Below are positions 9,701 through 18,617 of a stretch of 64,000 nt of DNA, piece by piece (position 1 is the first letter of the stretch; every line of letters starts with the position of its first letter). This DNA comes from Tenacibaculum maritimum NCIMB 2154 (GTDB taxonomy: Bacteria; Bacteroidota; Bacteroidia; Flavobacteriales; Flavobacteriaceae), in the NCBI RefSeq assembly GCF_900119795.1, contig NZ_LT634361.1:2899001-2963000 (forward strand), given 5' to 3'. A model generated the notes under the pieces. The model was not told the origin of the DNA. It did no database searches and saw nothing but the letters and a program-made list of their open reading frames with translations. A program made the translations under genes and the position numbers.

Positions 9701-12700
9701 ATGCATGTGTATAATAAACCAGCAATCCAACCAGAAGCTTCCAATACAGATTGGTTTTTAGCTCGTGGAAAAGCTCCTAACCTTCTTAACGGCGAGTATG
9801 TTGGTAACGGAATGGTTGGTGTTTTGGGTATTAATATAGGAATCCATCTAGTAAGCTCTGAAAATGTTCCTATTGCTATCATCAACGGAGCTGGAGGAGG
9901 CGGTGCGATCTCTTTTTATCAAAAAACTACCAATAATGATCTTGATAAACCTTATGGAAGGTTACAGTATCGTTTAGAAAATTCTGGATTAAAAGATGCG
10001 GTAAAAGCTTTTATTTGGGATCAAGGCGAAAATAATGCTGGAGATACTACTGCTGCTTATAAAACAGCTTTAAATCAATTGTATAATTCTTTGAAGTCCG
10101 ATTATAATTTCAATAAATTCTACTTAATACAAACCCCTCCAGGATGTAATTCTTCAAATGGACACCAAACAATTAGAGAGGCTCAAAGACAATTTGTAGC
10201 AGCAACTCCAAATACACGAATACTTACCCGTCATGGTTTTTCTCCTGATCCAAAACAACCTGATGGAAACTACTTTTTAACAGATGGATGTCATTATCAT
10301 GAACATGCTTATAAGTCTTTAGCGAATTGGATCAGTAAATTAGCAGCGTATGACTTTTACGGCGCCACCGTTAACTATGAAGCTCCTAAATTGGTAAAAG
10401 TTTTACGTGAATCTGCCAATAGCTTGGTCATAGAATTTGATAAAAATGTGGAAATTCAACCTGATTTAACTATTAATGGTAACACTTATGCTATTAAAGA
10501 TTATGCTTTTGCTATCAATAAAACTAGAACCTCTGCTATCTCAGAAATAGAACTTGTTAGTGGAAATCCTAAAAGAGTGCGTTTATCGTTTTCTGGGCGA
10601 GATATCTCAAATAGTGATCAATTAACATATATTTTGGATGACAACTACCCTGCTACTTCAATACCTTACAGAGGTCCTTGGATTGTAGATGCTAATACTA
10701 AAGTGGGGGCTGTTGGTTTTACCAAAGGAATGACAGAAACAGACCATGTTACCTACTGTACTCCTAATGCAATGGCTTCTTCAAATGCCGTGTTTATTGA
10801 CTATGTGAAATTTAATACTTCCCCAGCCTTTGATGTTTCTTCGGGTAATGTAGGTTATGAAGATCATACTTCTAAAATCATACAAATGACTCCTGGAGAA
10901 AATTATACACTTAATATTGGTGCAGGAAATCCAACCGCTTTGGCCCCAAAACGTTTAGATATATGGATTGACTATAATCAAGATGGTGTATTTCATCCTA
11001 CTGATGAGTTGTTTTTAGGCTGGGGATCTAATTCCTATACGAATACTGATTTATTATTTTCTAATAAAAAAGTTGCTGAAAATGCGCTTCCTGGAAAAAC
11101 AAGAATGAGAATAGCGCTTAAAGCTAGCAACTCAGCATCCAATCCTTGTGATAGTTTTACAAATGGCGAAATAGAGGATTATATCGTAGAATTTGCCTCT
11201 CTTCCTTACTGTGGAAAACCTACTATAACGCCCTCTTCTCAAGCTTATATAAGTAGGTTGCAAATAAATGAACAAGGAGGTAGTCAAGTTTTTGGGTGGA
11301 CTTCTGGCAATGAAGGGTATGCAGATAGAACGCAATATACTTGCTCTGTAATCCAAACGTTGGATTACGCACTTACTTTAAATATTGAGGATAATAGTAC
11401 TGCTTACAGGACTTATGTTGCTGTTTGGGCAGACTTTAATAAAGATGGTGATTTCGATGATGCTGGAGAGCAAATCATTAGAGATGAAAAAACAACTGGA
11501 GCTGGGTCTGTAACTTATGAACACCTTACAATTCCTAACACTGCTAGTATAGGAGACACCCGATTACGCGTAATGTTAAAGTCTGAATCTATTGCTACAA
11601 ACTCGGGCCATCCTTTACCTTGTGATACCATAGCAAATGGTGAAGTGGAGGATATCACTTTAAACATATCAGCAGTTCCTCCTTCAATTACTCCCGAGGT
11701 TACAAAAGATCTTTTTGTAAGCTCTGGAACTCCTTTTTCTACAAGTGGTACGCCTCATACATTCAGAATTCCTTCGTTGATTACAAGTAATAAAGGGACT
11801 TTATTGGCTTTTGCTGATGAACGTTTGGAAAATTCCGCTGATGTTCCTGCTGATGTAAACATTGTTTTAAGACGAAGTACAGATAACGGAAATACTTGGG
11901 GACCTTCTATTACCGCCATTACAAGTCATAGTGGAGATGCTTCTACAGTAGTAGATAAAGCTACAAGAAGAATATACTTGTTCTATATTTACTCACTCCA
12001 TAAAACCATTTTCCATGCAGATCCTGATACTTCTAGCCCGAATTCTTTTCATACTAGGTATGTATATAGCGATGATGATGGCCTCACTTGGTCTGATTAC
12101 ATTGATATTACCGATGCTGTAAAAAAACCTACAGAGCTAGCTGTTTGGGCAGGCGCTGGTAGAGGGATACAAATGCGTAATGGTACTTTATTAATTCCTA
12201 TTGTGATTTCAACTACAAGCAGTGCTTCAGGACTAAAAGGGGCTTTTATATACAGTACAGATCATGGAGTTACATGGAAAAGAAGTGCTGGAACTACTGT
12301 TGGTAACTTCAATGAAAATACTATCGAAGAATTAAATGATGGTAGGTTAATGATGAACTCTAGAAATAGCCTAGGTTACAACGCTAGAGCAATTAGTTAT
12401 ACTGCTGATTTTGGTGCTACATGGACAGCTCCTGTAGCAGCGCCTACGTTAATAGATCCTTATGTGCAAGGTAACCTCATACGATATACTTCTACCTTGG
12501 ATGGATATGACAAAAACCGATTGCTTTTTTCTAATCCTGCAAGTACCTCTTCTAGGTCTAACAATACGGTAAGAATTAGCTACGATGAAGGACAAACTTG
12601 GGCGTATTCAAAACTATATCAATTTGGCGGAGGCGGTTACTCTTGTTTAACAGTACTTGACAATGGTAAAATAGGCGTTTTATATGAAGTAGCTAGTACA

Positions 12701-13534
12701 AAAGGGTTGCGTTTTAAACGTTTCTCCTTAGAAGATTTAACGGATAATACAGATACTTTTAAGTCATTATCTTATTGTAAATCTACTACAAACCCGAATC
12801 CGAATTCAGGAGGAATTACTCGTTTGCAAATTATAGATCATACTGGTACTGGAAGCACCTTGTTAGATAATGCTTCTGAAGAAGTTGGTTATGATGACCA
12901 AACAGCTATTGCAATACCTAGTTTGAATGCAGGTACTACCTACAGAATTAGCTTTACAACCACAAATACTAGCAATGATAGAAAGTTTGTTGCTTTTTGG
13001 GCTGATTTTAATGGCGATGGAGATTTTAATGATGAAGGGGAAAATATGGAAAACTGGTCATCGGATACTTATACTTCAAATACTTATCAATTTAGCAACG
13101 GACTCGTTATCCCTACTTCGGCAATTGAGGGGCCTACTCGATTTAGAGTTGCTTATAAAACAGAGGAGGCTACTCAAGCTAATTCTGGAGCTCCAACTGC
13201 TTGTGGCACCTTTTCTTATGGAGAAATTGAAGATTATACCATTGCTATTAAAAAACCAACAGCAAGTACTAAAAGCTACTCTTTTGATAATTTTAGCTTA
13301 TACCCTATTCCTTCAAAAGGTACTTTTAATTTAGGATTTAAAACTGAGGGTATCGGTAATATATCCGTTAAATTATTAGACATGAACGGTAGGCTTATTG
13401 AAGAGAAACTTTATAAAAATACTTCGTCTTACTTCTCTGAAACACTTTCTTTTAAAGGAGTGGATTCAGGCGTATATATATTGCATATAACAAATAATAA
13501 TAAGCAATTCGTAAGTAGAATAACTTTCAACTAA
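6779..13534 (+). CDS. giant secreted two-sialidase/sialate-esterase protein with T9SS sorting domain
   Basis: 2251 aa. Approximate order: signal peptide 1-22; LamG/concanavalin-like domain 25-220; linker beta domain 240-390; first sialidase 395-740 with the YRIP arginine motif near 404 and Asp boxes STDGGKTW, SSDNGLTW, SDDGGYNW and STDGGTTW; fibronectin-III-like domain 745-840; SASA-type sialate O-acetylesterase 935-1190 with GQSNA near 944 and a DGCHYHEHA segment near 1170; GEVED-type domain 1390-1470; a second near 1550-1630; second sialidase 1643-1995 with FRIP near 1662; a third GEVED domain 2065-2160; type A T9SS tail 2170-2251. It should free and de-O-acetylate terminal sialic acids outside the cell. 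Having both activities, with two sialidases, in one chain is unusual. Confidence 0.92.
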   Translation: MKHRIPLFFLILFLSISSINAQSGKFLQLDGVNDFMEVLDHSDLDIDSSEDFTVTARIRSNAIGDYYRILSKRDTNGVGYEMFVRNTNGTFATNLGSTSGTGSGPGYGTTVVQDGLWHHVAFVVNRATSTSKIYVDGNLQDTKALSSIATANFANATNFTVGKKSSWFYNGNIDEVRVWSKAMTENDLVSDMTTVLNGSESDLLAAWNFENVTGTSVPDITGNGHTGTLYGGASIIEHNNPTMFFSSATLSNITTIPVGKGNQNEGVALVNISTSGGLNPLKTTALNISLAGTKPSNINTIKVYYTGSNKTLSTTTLFGTANPSNGDITIHGSQDLLLGNNYFWVTYDISNTAIEGDTMDAAVNTVTVGGNIEPLNTTNVSGSRLILLEHNQLWKDGDNGAARYRIPAITTALDGTLIAAIDKRYAFGDLNDNTNIDIVIKRSTDGGKTWSDEITVADFGVVNGVHEGASDPAIITDRNTGDIIILYLGYNGIFGSSPSNRSRVFMSRSSDNGLTWSTPSDISDDVYPTGWYMSWVASGSFSQTRSGRLIAVVTSRQNSSRTLSNHLIYSDDGGYNWSIEKATPYSRDGDESKVVELANGDLLMNMRRSGGYRYISKSTDGGTTWSPQTQETQLPDPRNNADLIRYTSVNEGFNKNRLLFSNARTNNSPRKNVNVYLSIDEGVTWPSNYQKQIYAGNADYTTMTILENGDIGMLYETRENGGFQIVYARFSLDWLTSGADSYMKATVPNAASNLTASNFGNSVNLSWKDNATTELGFEIYRSTTNGTGYTLIAKVPADTTTYTDLSTSLNSTYYYVVKAYNSGGVANPTNEVSVTTNESTPIILNAFPKKYQLYPRGANNKALVTIAGTATNAVDSLITKVYRPNGIVSRIAMEAQTNFSFTVEIDAILHDYSIELFAKSTAGVETLVKKSTHITAGDVYVINGQSNAWAIDYDNAYNDQDLPASAKWVRTIGAMHVYNKPAIQPEASNTDWFLARGKAPNLLNGEYVGNGMVGVLGINIGIHLVSSENVPIAIINGAGGGGAISFYQKTTNNDLDKPYGRLQYRLENSGLKDAVKAFIWDQGENNAGDTTAAYKTALNQLYNSLKSDYNFNKFYLIQTPPGCNSSNGHQTIREAQRQFVAATPNTRILTRHGFSPDPKQPDGNYFLTDGCHYHEHAYKSLANWISKLAAYDFYGATVNYEAPKLVKVLRESANSLVIEFDKNVEIQPDLTINGNTYAIKDYAFAINKTRTSAISEIELVSGNPKRVRLSFSGRDISNSDQLTYILDDNYPATSIPYRGPWIVDANTKVGAVGFTKGMTETDHVTYCTPNAMASSNAVFIDYVKFNTSPAFDVSSGNVGYEDHTSKIIQMTPGENYTLNIGAGNPTALAPKRLDIWIDYNQDGVFHPTDELFLGWGSNSYTNTDLLFSNKKVAENALPGKTRMRIALKASNSASNPCDSFTNGEIEDYIVEFASLPYCGKPTITPSSQAYISRLQINEQGGSQVFGWTSGNEGYADRTQYTCSVIQTLDYALTLNIEDNSTAYRTYVAVWADFNKDGDFDDAGEQIIRDEKTTGAGSVTYEHLTIPNTASIGDTRLRVMLKSESIATNSGHPLPCDTIANGEVEDITLNISAVPPSITPEVTKDLFVSSGTPFSTSGTPHTFRIPSLITSNKGTLLAFADERLENSADVPADVNIVLRRSTDNGNTWGPSITAITSHSGDASTVVDKATRRIYLFYIYSLHKTIFHADPDTSSPNSFHTRYVYSDDDGLTWSDYIDITDAVKKPTELAVWAGAGRGIQMRNGTLLIPIVISTTSSASGLKGAFIYSTDHGVTWKRSAGTTVGNFNENTIEELNDGRLMMNSRNSLGYNARAISYTADFGATWTAPVAAPTLIDPYVQGNLIRYTSTLDGYDKNRLLFSNPASTSSRSNNTVRISYDEGQTWAYSKLYQFGGGGYSCLTVLDNGKIGVLYEVASTKGLRFKRFSLEDLTDNTDTFKSLSYCKSTTNPNPNSGGITRLQIIDHTGTGSTLLDNASEEVGYDDQTAIAIPSLNAGTTYRISFTTTNTSNDRKFVAFWADFNGDGDFNDEGENMENWSSDTYTSNTYQFSNGLVIPTSAIEGPTRFRVAYKTEEATQANSGAPTACGTFSYGEIEDYTIAIKKPTASTKSYSFDNFSLYPIPSKGTFNLGFKTEGIGNISVKLLDMNGRLIEEKLYKNTSSYFSETLSFKGVDSGVYILHITNNNKQFVSRITFN

Positions 13535-13538
13535 AAAA

Positions 13539-13571
13539 CAAAAGCGAACCTCCATGGAGGTTCGCTTTTTT
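13539..13571 (+). terminator. strong intrinsic terminator after the sialidase gene
   Basis: AAAAGCGAACCTCC mirrors GGAGGTTCGCTTTT around a central ATGG-type loop (13541-13569), followed by a T-run. It lies just after the stop codon. Confidence 0.9.
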
Positions 13572-13739
13572 ATACTTACAGAGTATCTTATTAAGATCTT
13601 CAATAAAAACTTCTTCTTAAAGAAAAAGACCTGCTATCGCAATCGTTTTGGCGCAACGCTTTATCGCCGCTCCTCTTTCTTTTATCATACGGTTATAAAA
13701 TACCTTTTCTTTCCCTTATAAAACCTATAAAAATACCAT
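13572..13739. other. intergenic stretch without a gene
   Basis: The bases between the terminator and the operator at 13740 hold only short open frames. A GC-richer patch near 13630-13675 contains repeated GCGCAACG/ATCGCC-like words. I see no RNA gene. Confidence 0.4.
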
Positions 13740-13779
13740 TATGTTATACATAATACATTTAAAATTATAACTATATTCG
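13740..13779. promoter_or_regulatory. operator upstream of the kelch-symporter gene
   Basis: TATGTTATACATA at 13740-13752 is the shared palindrome. The 20-mer ATGTTATACATAATACATTT (13741-13760) recurs exactly at 18449-18468 before nagB. Possible -7 boxes are TACATTTA (13754) and TATATTCG (13772-13779). Confidence 0.65.
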
Positions 13780-13838
13780 CAAAATGATGGTAACTGGAAC
13801 CTCAAAAAACTCCTTAATCACTAATCAACCTGACTAAA

Positions 13839-16448
13839 ATGAAGAAAATTCAACATATAGTAACGATAACTCTTATCTTTTTATCTTTTATTTCATCTTT
13901 TGGACAAGCTAAATTAAAAATTACAGATCTTCCTAAGATACCTGCTTTAAAAAAAGGAACTAAATCACTAGGTTATGCGGGAATGCTAGGCGGCACTCAT
14001 AACGGTGTTATTTTAGCTGCTGGAGGAGCTAACTTTCCTAACGGATTGCCTTGGGAAGGGGGCAAAAAAGTTTGGTATAAAAATATTTACGTACTCAAAA
14101 ATAACGTTTGGAAACAATCTGCAACAAAGCTTCCCATTCCTCTAGCCTATGCTGCTGCTGTTTCTACTAAAGACGGCATTTTAACTATTGGCGGAAATAA
14201 TGCTACTTTTACAAGTAATAAAGTTTTCTTACTTACTTATACTCCTGCTTCTGATCAGGTAAAGGTTATAGCGTATCCAAGCTTACCCGAACCGCTAGCT
14301 TATACCGCTGCTGTTTTGGTTGATGGCTATGTGTATGTTATGGGGGGTAAAAATATGCATAGAAGTACCAATTCTTTTTACAGACTGGACCTTAAAAATA
14401 AAAAACGTTGGGAAAAACTAGTGGATTTCCCCGGGTTGCCAAGAGCTCTTCATTGTGCTGTTGCTCAGGAAACATCTACCTCTAAAAAACTGTTTGTATT
14501 TGGTGGAAGAAATCAAGTTGCTGGAAAAAAATCACAAACACTTACTAATTATTTGTCTTATGACTTAAAAAAACATACTTGGAAAAATGAAGGAGATATT
14601 GTAATTGACGGAAAAACCAACGTATTGATGGGAGCATCCGCAGCAGCTATTGGATCCATGGGAGTGGTGTTATATGGTGGAGGAGACGAGGTACTGTTTG
14701 ATAGATTAGAAAATTTGGCATTGCAATTAAAAACAGTTCCTAATGATAGTTTGGCTACGGTGCTACAGCAACAAAAAAATACCATTCTTAACAATCATCC
14801 TGGTTTTTCTAAAAATATTTTAGCTTATAATACTATTACTAAAAAGTGGTTTGTATATGATAGCCTTGCCACCAAGCTACCTGTTACTGCGCTTTCTTTT
14901 AAAAGTGGCAATGATTTTACTATCATTTCAGGAGAAATTTCTCCTGGAATTCGTACTCCAAAGGTGCAACAATTTAAAATTACAGATACCGAACATGCTT
15001 TCGGTTTTATAAATTACAGCGTTCTTGTTTTGTATTTATTCATTTCTGTTTTGATAGGGCTTTATTTTGCTAGAAAGCAAAAATCTACTGATGATTATTT
15101 TACTGGTGGCGGTCGTGTTCCTTGGTGGGCATCAGGGTTAAGCGTATTCGGAACTTTGTTAAGTGCAATTACTTTTATGGCTATTCCAGCCAAGGCATTT
15201 ACTACTGATTGGGCTTTCTTTTTTCTTAATATTACCGCTATTTTAATTACCCCTGTAATTGCCTTTATCTTTATTCCTTTTTTTAATAAATTAAAAATAA
15301 AAACTGCTTATGAATACCTTGAGGACAGATTTAATTATACTGCTCGGGCTTTTGGTAGTTTATCATTTATCTTATTTCAATTAGGAAGAATAGGAATTAT
15401 ATTATTACTTCCTTCTTTAGCCATTTCAATTGTTACAGGGATTCCCGTAGAAGCTAGCATTTTGATTATGGGGTTCTTATGTATATTTTATACTGCTTTT
15501 GGAGGAATAGAAGCTGTTATATGGACGGATGTAATGCAGGTGATTGTTCTTCTTGGAGGAAGTGTGTTGGCTGTAGTATGGATTCTACTTCATACAGAGG
15601 CTTCTTTTAATGATATGATTAGGTATGCTTCAGAAAAAAACAAATTCAATGTTATTAATACCAACTTTGATTTTACAGAAGCTACTTTTTGGGTGGTGCT
15701 TATTGGTGGGTTGGCATCTGCTATGGTTACGCAAGGAACAGATCAAACCATCGTGCAACGTTTTTTAACAAGTACTAATGTAAAGGATTCTCAAAAAACA
15801 CTATATACCAATGCCGTTCTTACGTTGCCTGCTAGTATCATTTTTTTTGGTATAGGAACATTGCTTTTTATATTTTATAGTGAAATGCCTAGTGCATTGT
15901 CTCCTGCTATTTCTAATAACGATTCTATTTTTCCTTGGTATATCGTGCATGAGCTACCAATAGGGGTTTCAGGGTTATTAGTTGCAGGAATTTTTTCTGC
16001 TGCCATGTCTAGTATTAGTAGCAGCCTTAACTCTGTATCTACGGCTTACTGTAATGACTTTTATGCTCACTTTAAGCCTAATGTAAGTGATGTAAAATTG
16101 CTCCAAATAGCTAGAATGGTTACTGTTGCTACTGGTATCTTAGGGGTTTTATTGGCGCTTTGGATGGCTAGCTCAAATATTAAATCTCTTTGGGATCAAT
16201 TTTATCGTTATTTAGGTCTGTTTACTGGAGGACTTGGAGGAATGTTTCTCTTAGGGATGCTTACTAAAAGAGCAACGGCAAAAGGTACTTTACTAGGGTT
16301 ACTTTGTAGTGCTATTTTGATATGGTATGTTAGTAATTTTACGGAAATTAATTTTTTGATGTACTCTTTCTTTGGAGTGGTTTCGTGCTTTGGCTTCGGA
16401 TACTTATTCAGTTTTATCTTTACTGAAAAGCCTTCTGGTACTCGCTAA
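13839..16448 (+). CDS. NanM-like kelch mutarotase fused to a sodium/solute symporter (sialic acid importer)
   Basis: 869 aa. Residues 1-22 are a signal peptide. Residues about 30-385 form a cyclically permuted kelch propeller of the NanM type, with repeated Gly-Gly strands such as GGTHNG, GGNNAT, VMGGKN and FGGRN. From about residue 390 there is a sodium:solute symporter with about 13 hydrophobic helices and family text such as STDDYFTGGGRVPWW and TQGTDQTIVQRFL. The kelch part would face the periplasm and speed anomer exchange of N-acetylneuraminate, feeding the symporter in the same chain. This fusion is known in Bacteroidota. Single-gene unit with its own operator. Confidence 0.9.
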   Translation: MKKIQHIVTITLIFLSFISSFGQAKLKITDLPKIPALKKGTKSLGYAGMLGGTHNGVILAAGGANFPNGLPWEGGKKVWYKNIYVLKNNVWKQSATKLPIPLAYAAAVSTKDGILTIGGNNATFTSNKVFLLTYTPASDQVKVIAYPSLPEPLAYTAAVLVDGYVYVMGGKNMHRSTNSFYRLDLKNKKRWEKLVDFPGLPRALHCAVAQETSTSKKLFVFGGRNQVAGKKSQTLTNYLSYDLKKHTWKNEGDIVIDGKTNVLMGASAAAIGSMGVVLYGGGDEVLFDRLENLALQLKTVPNDSLATVLQQQKNTILNNHPGFSKNILAYNTITKKWFVYDSLATKLPVTALSFKSGNDFTIISGEISPGIRTPKVQQFKITDTEHAFGFINYSVLVLYLFISVLIGLYFARKQKSTDDYFTGGGRVPWWASGLSVFGTLLSAITFMAIPAKAFTTDWAFFFLNITAILITPVIAFIFIPFFNKLKIKTAYEYLEDRFNYTARAFGSLSFILFQLGRIGIILLLPSLAISIVTGIPVEASILIMGFLCIFYTAFGGIEAVIWTDVMQVIVLLGGSVLAVVWILLHTEASFNDMIRYASEKNKFNVINTNFDFTEATFWVVLIGGLASAMVTQGTDQTIVQRFLTSTNVKDSQKTLYTNAVLTLPASIIFFGIGTLLFIFYSEMPSALSPAISNNDSIFPWYIVHELPIGVSGLLVAGIFSAAMSSISSSLNSVSTAYCNDFYAHFKPNVSDVKLLQIARMVTVATGILGVLLALWMASSNIKSLWDQFYRYLGLFTGGLGGMFLLGMLTKRATAKGTLLGLLCSAILIWYVSNFTEINFLMYSFFGVVSCFGFGYLFSFIFTEKPSGTR

Positions 16449-16471
16449 ATTACTGTATTTATTTTTATAAT

Positions 16472-16502
16472 AAAGCCGTAGTATCATGCTATGGCTTTGT
16501 TT
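16472..16502 (+). terminator. intrinsic terminator after the symporter gene
   Basis: AAAGCCGTAG pairs with CTATGGCTTT (one G-T pair) around a short loop, followed by TGTTTTC. Confidence 0.7.
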
Positions 16503-17221
16503 TCTTTTAGTAAAAGTACCGCTTGATGTTAACAGGAGCTTGATACTTCCTACTAACCATCGGCTATTTACATGTTTTCAACCTAGAATAACGCCTAAAA
16601 AACAGGGGCTTCTCTCTTTTCTTTATTTAAAAGGTCTATTTATTACGGCAATAGCAATTGTTACAAAAAGTAGTGGCTAATTATACACCACATTAACAAT
16701 TAACAAACAACAACTTAAAAATTAATTAGTTATAATTTCTTATATCCAACTCAACTGCAATAGTTTTTGTTAGTTTTTCTCCAGAGACTTCTACTATGGG
16801 TGGTTGGTATTCTGCAAAATTAGTGATAGTGATTTTTATTTTTTTAGTATTTCCAAACCTATTAGCCAATCATTTTTATGGTGTTGGCATCATTAATGAT
16901 TTGATTTAAGTAACATACTTTTTATTGAAAGTTACTAGTATTAGACAGAATGTGTTGTATCAGAAAACCTTTACGATTTTTATATTTTATAAGTAGATAG
17001 ACCTCTTCGCTATTTTTTTGTTTGTTTCTTTCTCTTTTACTGCTTCGGTTGTTGTATCGGTTGGTTGGTTTGCCAACTTTTAACGGTTCTTTTCACACTT
17101 AAATCTAGCTCCTATTCATCTATAATTCAATAACCATACAATTGCAACAGTTGTTTTTAACTTTATATTGGGTGCTATTCTGAAACTTTTTTATGACAGT
17201 ATATGGAGTATTAGTTTACGA
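16503..17221. other. AT-rich intergenic region without a recognisable gene
   Basis: About 720 bp between the symporter terminator and the 21-bp array. Open frames are short, lack family text and have no convincing start context. Several runs such as TTTTTATTTTTTTAG and scattered CAACAGTTGTT-like palindromes are present. It may be a decayed gene, but I see no parent. Confidence 0.4.
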
Positions 17222-17999
17222 TACCATCCTAATGCCTTGTTGCACCATCCTGATGCCTTGTGACACCATCCTGATGCCTTGTTGCACCATCCTGATGCCT
17301 TGTGACACCATCCTGATGCCTTGTTGCACCATCCTGATGCCTTGTTCCACCATCCTAATGCCTTGTTGCACCATCCTAATGCCTTGTTGCACGATCCTAA
17401 TGCCTTGTTGCACGATCCTAATGCCTTGTTGCACGATCCTAATGCCTTGTTGCACGATCCTAATGCCTTGTTGCACCATCCTAATGCCTTGTTGCACCAT
17501 CCTGATGCCTTGTTGCACCATCCTGATGCCTTGTTGCACCATCCTGATGCCTTGTTGCACCATCCTGATGCCTTGTTGCACCATCCTGATGCCTTGTTGC
17601 ACGATCCTGATGCCTTGTTGCACCATCCTGATGCCTTGTTGCACCATCCTGATGCCTTGTTGCACCATCCTGATGCCTTGTTGCACCATCCTGATGCCTT
17701 GTTGCACCATCCTGATGCCTTGTTGCACGATCCTAATGCCTTGTTGCACGATCCTAATGCCTTGTTGCACGATCCTAATGCCTTGTTGCACGATCCTAAT
17801 GCCTTGTTGCACGATCCTAATGCCTTGTTGCACGATCCTAATGCCTTGTTGCACGATCCTAATGCCTTGTTGCACGATCCTAATGCCTTGTTGCACGATC
17901 CTAATGCCTTGTTGCACGATCCTAATGCCTTGTTGCACGATCCTAATGCCTTGTTGCACGATCCTAATGCCTTGTTGCACGATCCTAATGCCTTGTTGC
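17222..17999. repeat. 21-bp minisatellite, about 37 tandem copies
   Basis: The unit reads ATGCCTTGTTGCACSATCCTR, repeated head to tail with almost no length change. Two positions vary: C or G in CACSATC, and A or G at the end. Variants occur in blocks: mostly C/G near 17240-17340 and 17490-17720, and G/A near 17389-17470 and 17720-17990. Early copies also contain TGACACC or TTCCACC. Because 21 is a multiple of 3, long frames stay open on both strands (heptapeptide periods such as TILMPCC or NKALGSC). They show no start context or family and I do not call them genes. Confidence 0.95.
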
Positions 18000-18049
18000 T
18001 TGAATTGCCTAATAAATTTGTCCCAAATTTATTAGGCAATTCAACATCT
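18000..18049. terminator. perfect 21-bp hairpin capping the minisatellite
   Basis: Arms 18000-18020 and 18024-18044 are exact reverse complements with a 3-base TCC loop, followed by CATCTTTTT. It could act as a terminator or a DNA cruciform. The arm length equals the repeat period next to it. Confidence 0.8.
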
Positions 18050-18447
18050 TTTTAAACAGAGAACTGTTTGAAATGCTATTTTTTGTTCAAATAAATTCAA
18101 ATTCTTTGATAAGAACCTCCAGATTACAGAAAATTTCGATTATTTTAGTATCAGAAATCGTAAGCACTATCTTTTTAGCTTATTGTATATCAAACATCCT
18201 AACATATTCAATATGCTGCTTTTATACTAGCATAAAACATAGCTTCTTACGTAAAACTCATATTATTTTATATCATAAAATGATTTAAACTTTTTTTGAT
18301 GCCTGCTAATTTATCTTATTTGCCCCTAATTCTAACTTTTTCTCACAACGTAGCTAAGGCTATATCACTCAAAAAAGACTTATTAGGACAAAAAATCCTA
18401 AACTTTCGCTTCAAAGCAAAAAGTTTAAATCAGTTCATTGTAATTAA
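18050..18447. other. AT-rich leader region of nagB without a recognisable gene
   Basis: Two short hydrophobic open frames near 18073-18288 and 18296-18481 have no family resemblance or ribosome-binding context. The stretch 18335-18412 contains TTTTTCTCACAACGTAGCTA and a CAAAAA-TCCTA segment that recur in similar order at 23633-23695. Confidence 0.4.
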
Positions 18448-18469
18448 TATGTTATACATAATACATTTT
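18448..18469. promoter_or_regulatory. operator upstream of the nagB-lmbE fusion gene
   Basis: TATGTTATACATA at 18448-18460 overlaps the 20-mer also found at 13741-13760. TACATTTT at 18462-18469 is a possible -7 box. It lies about 160 bp before the likely start codon. Confidence 0.6.
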
Positions 18470-18617
18470 TATTTATTTTAGCACGAAGTTCTTTTTAACA
18501 GATTGCTTTATATCACAAAAAGGTACTCTACGATGCCAATTTGATTGGTTAGCCCAATGGTTAATACAGTTGGCTTCTTGTATAAAAAACACCAAAACAC
18601 ACAACATATTACTAAAC

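Noticed and set aside
16486..16680. 64-codon frame after the symporter
   Set aside because: It starts inside the terminator hairpin and shows no family resemblance.
17222..17999. CRISPR array
   Set aside because: The repeats are directly contiguous with no spacers, and no cas genes are near.
17191..18055. Four long open frames of 244-282 codons across the tandem repeat, on both strands
   Set aside because: They exist because the 21-bp unit is a multiple of three and lacks stops in several frames. No start context, no family, and mutually exclusive frames are all equally open.
18073..18481. Two hydrophobic short frames before nagB
   Set aside because: AT-rich chance frames overlapping the operator region; no start signals.
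18570..18617. Upstream start adding 16 residues to NagB
   Set aside because: The added residues are unlike any NagB, and the conserved text starts at the second ATG.
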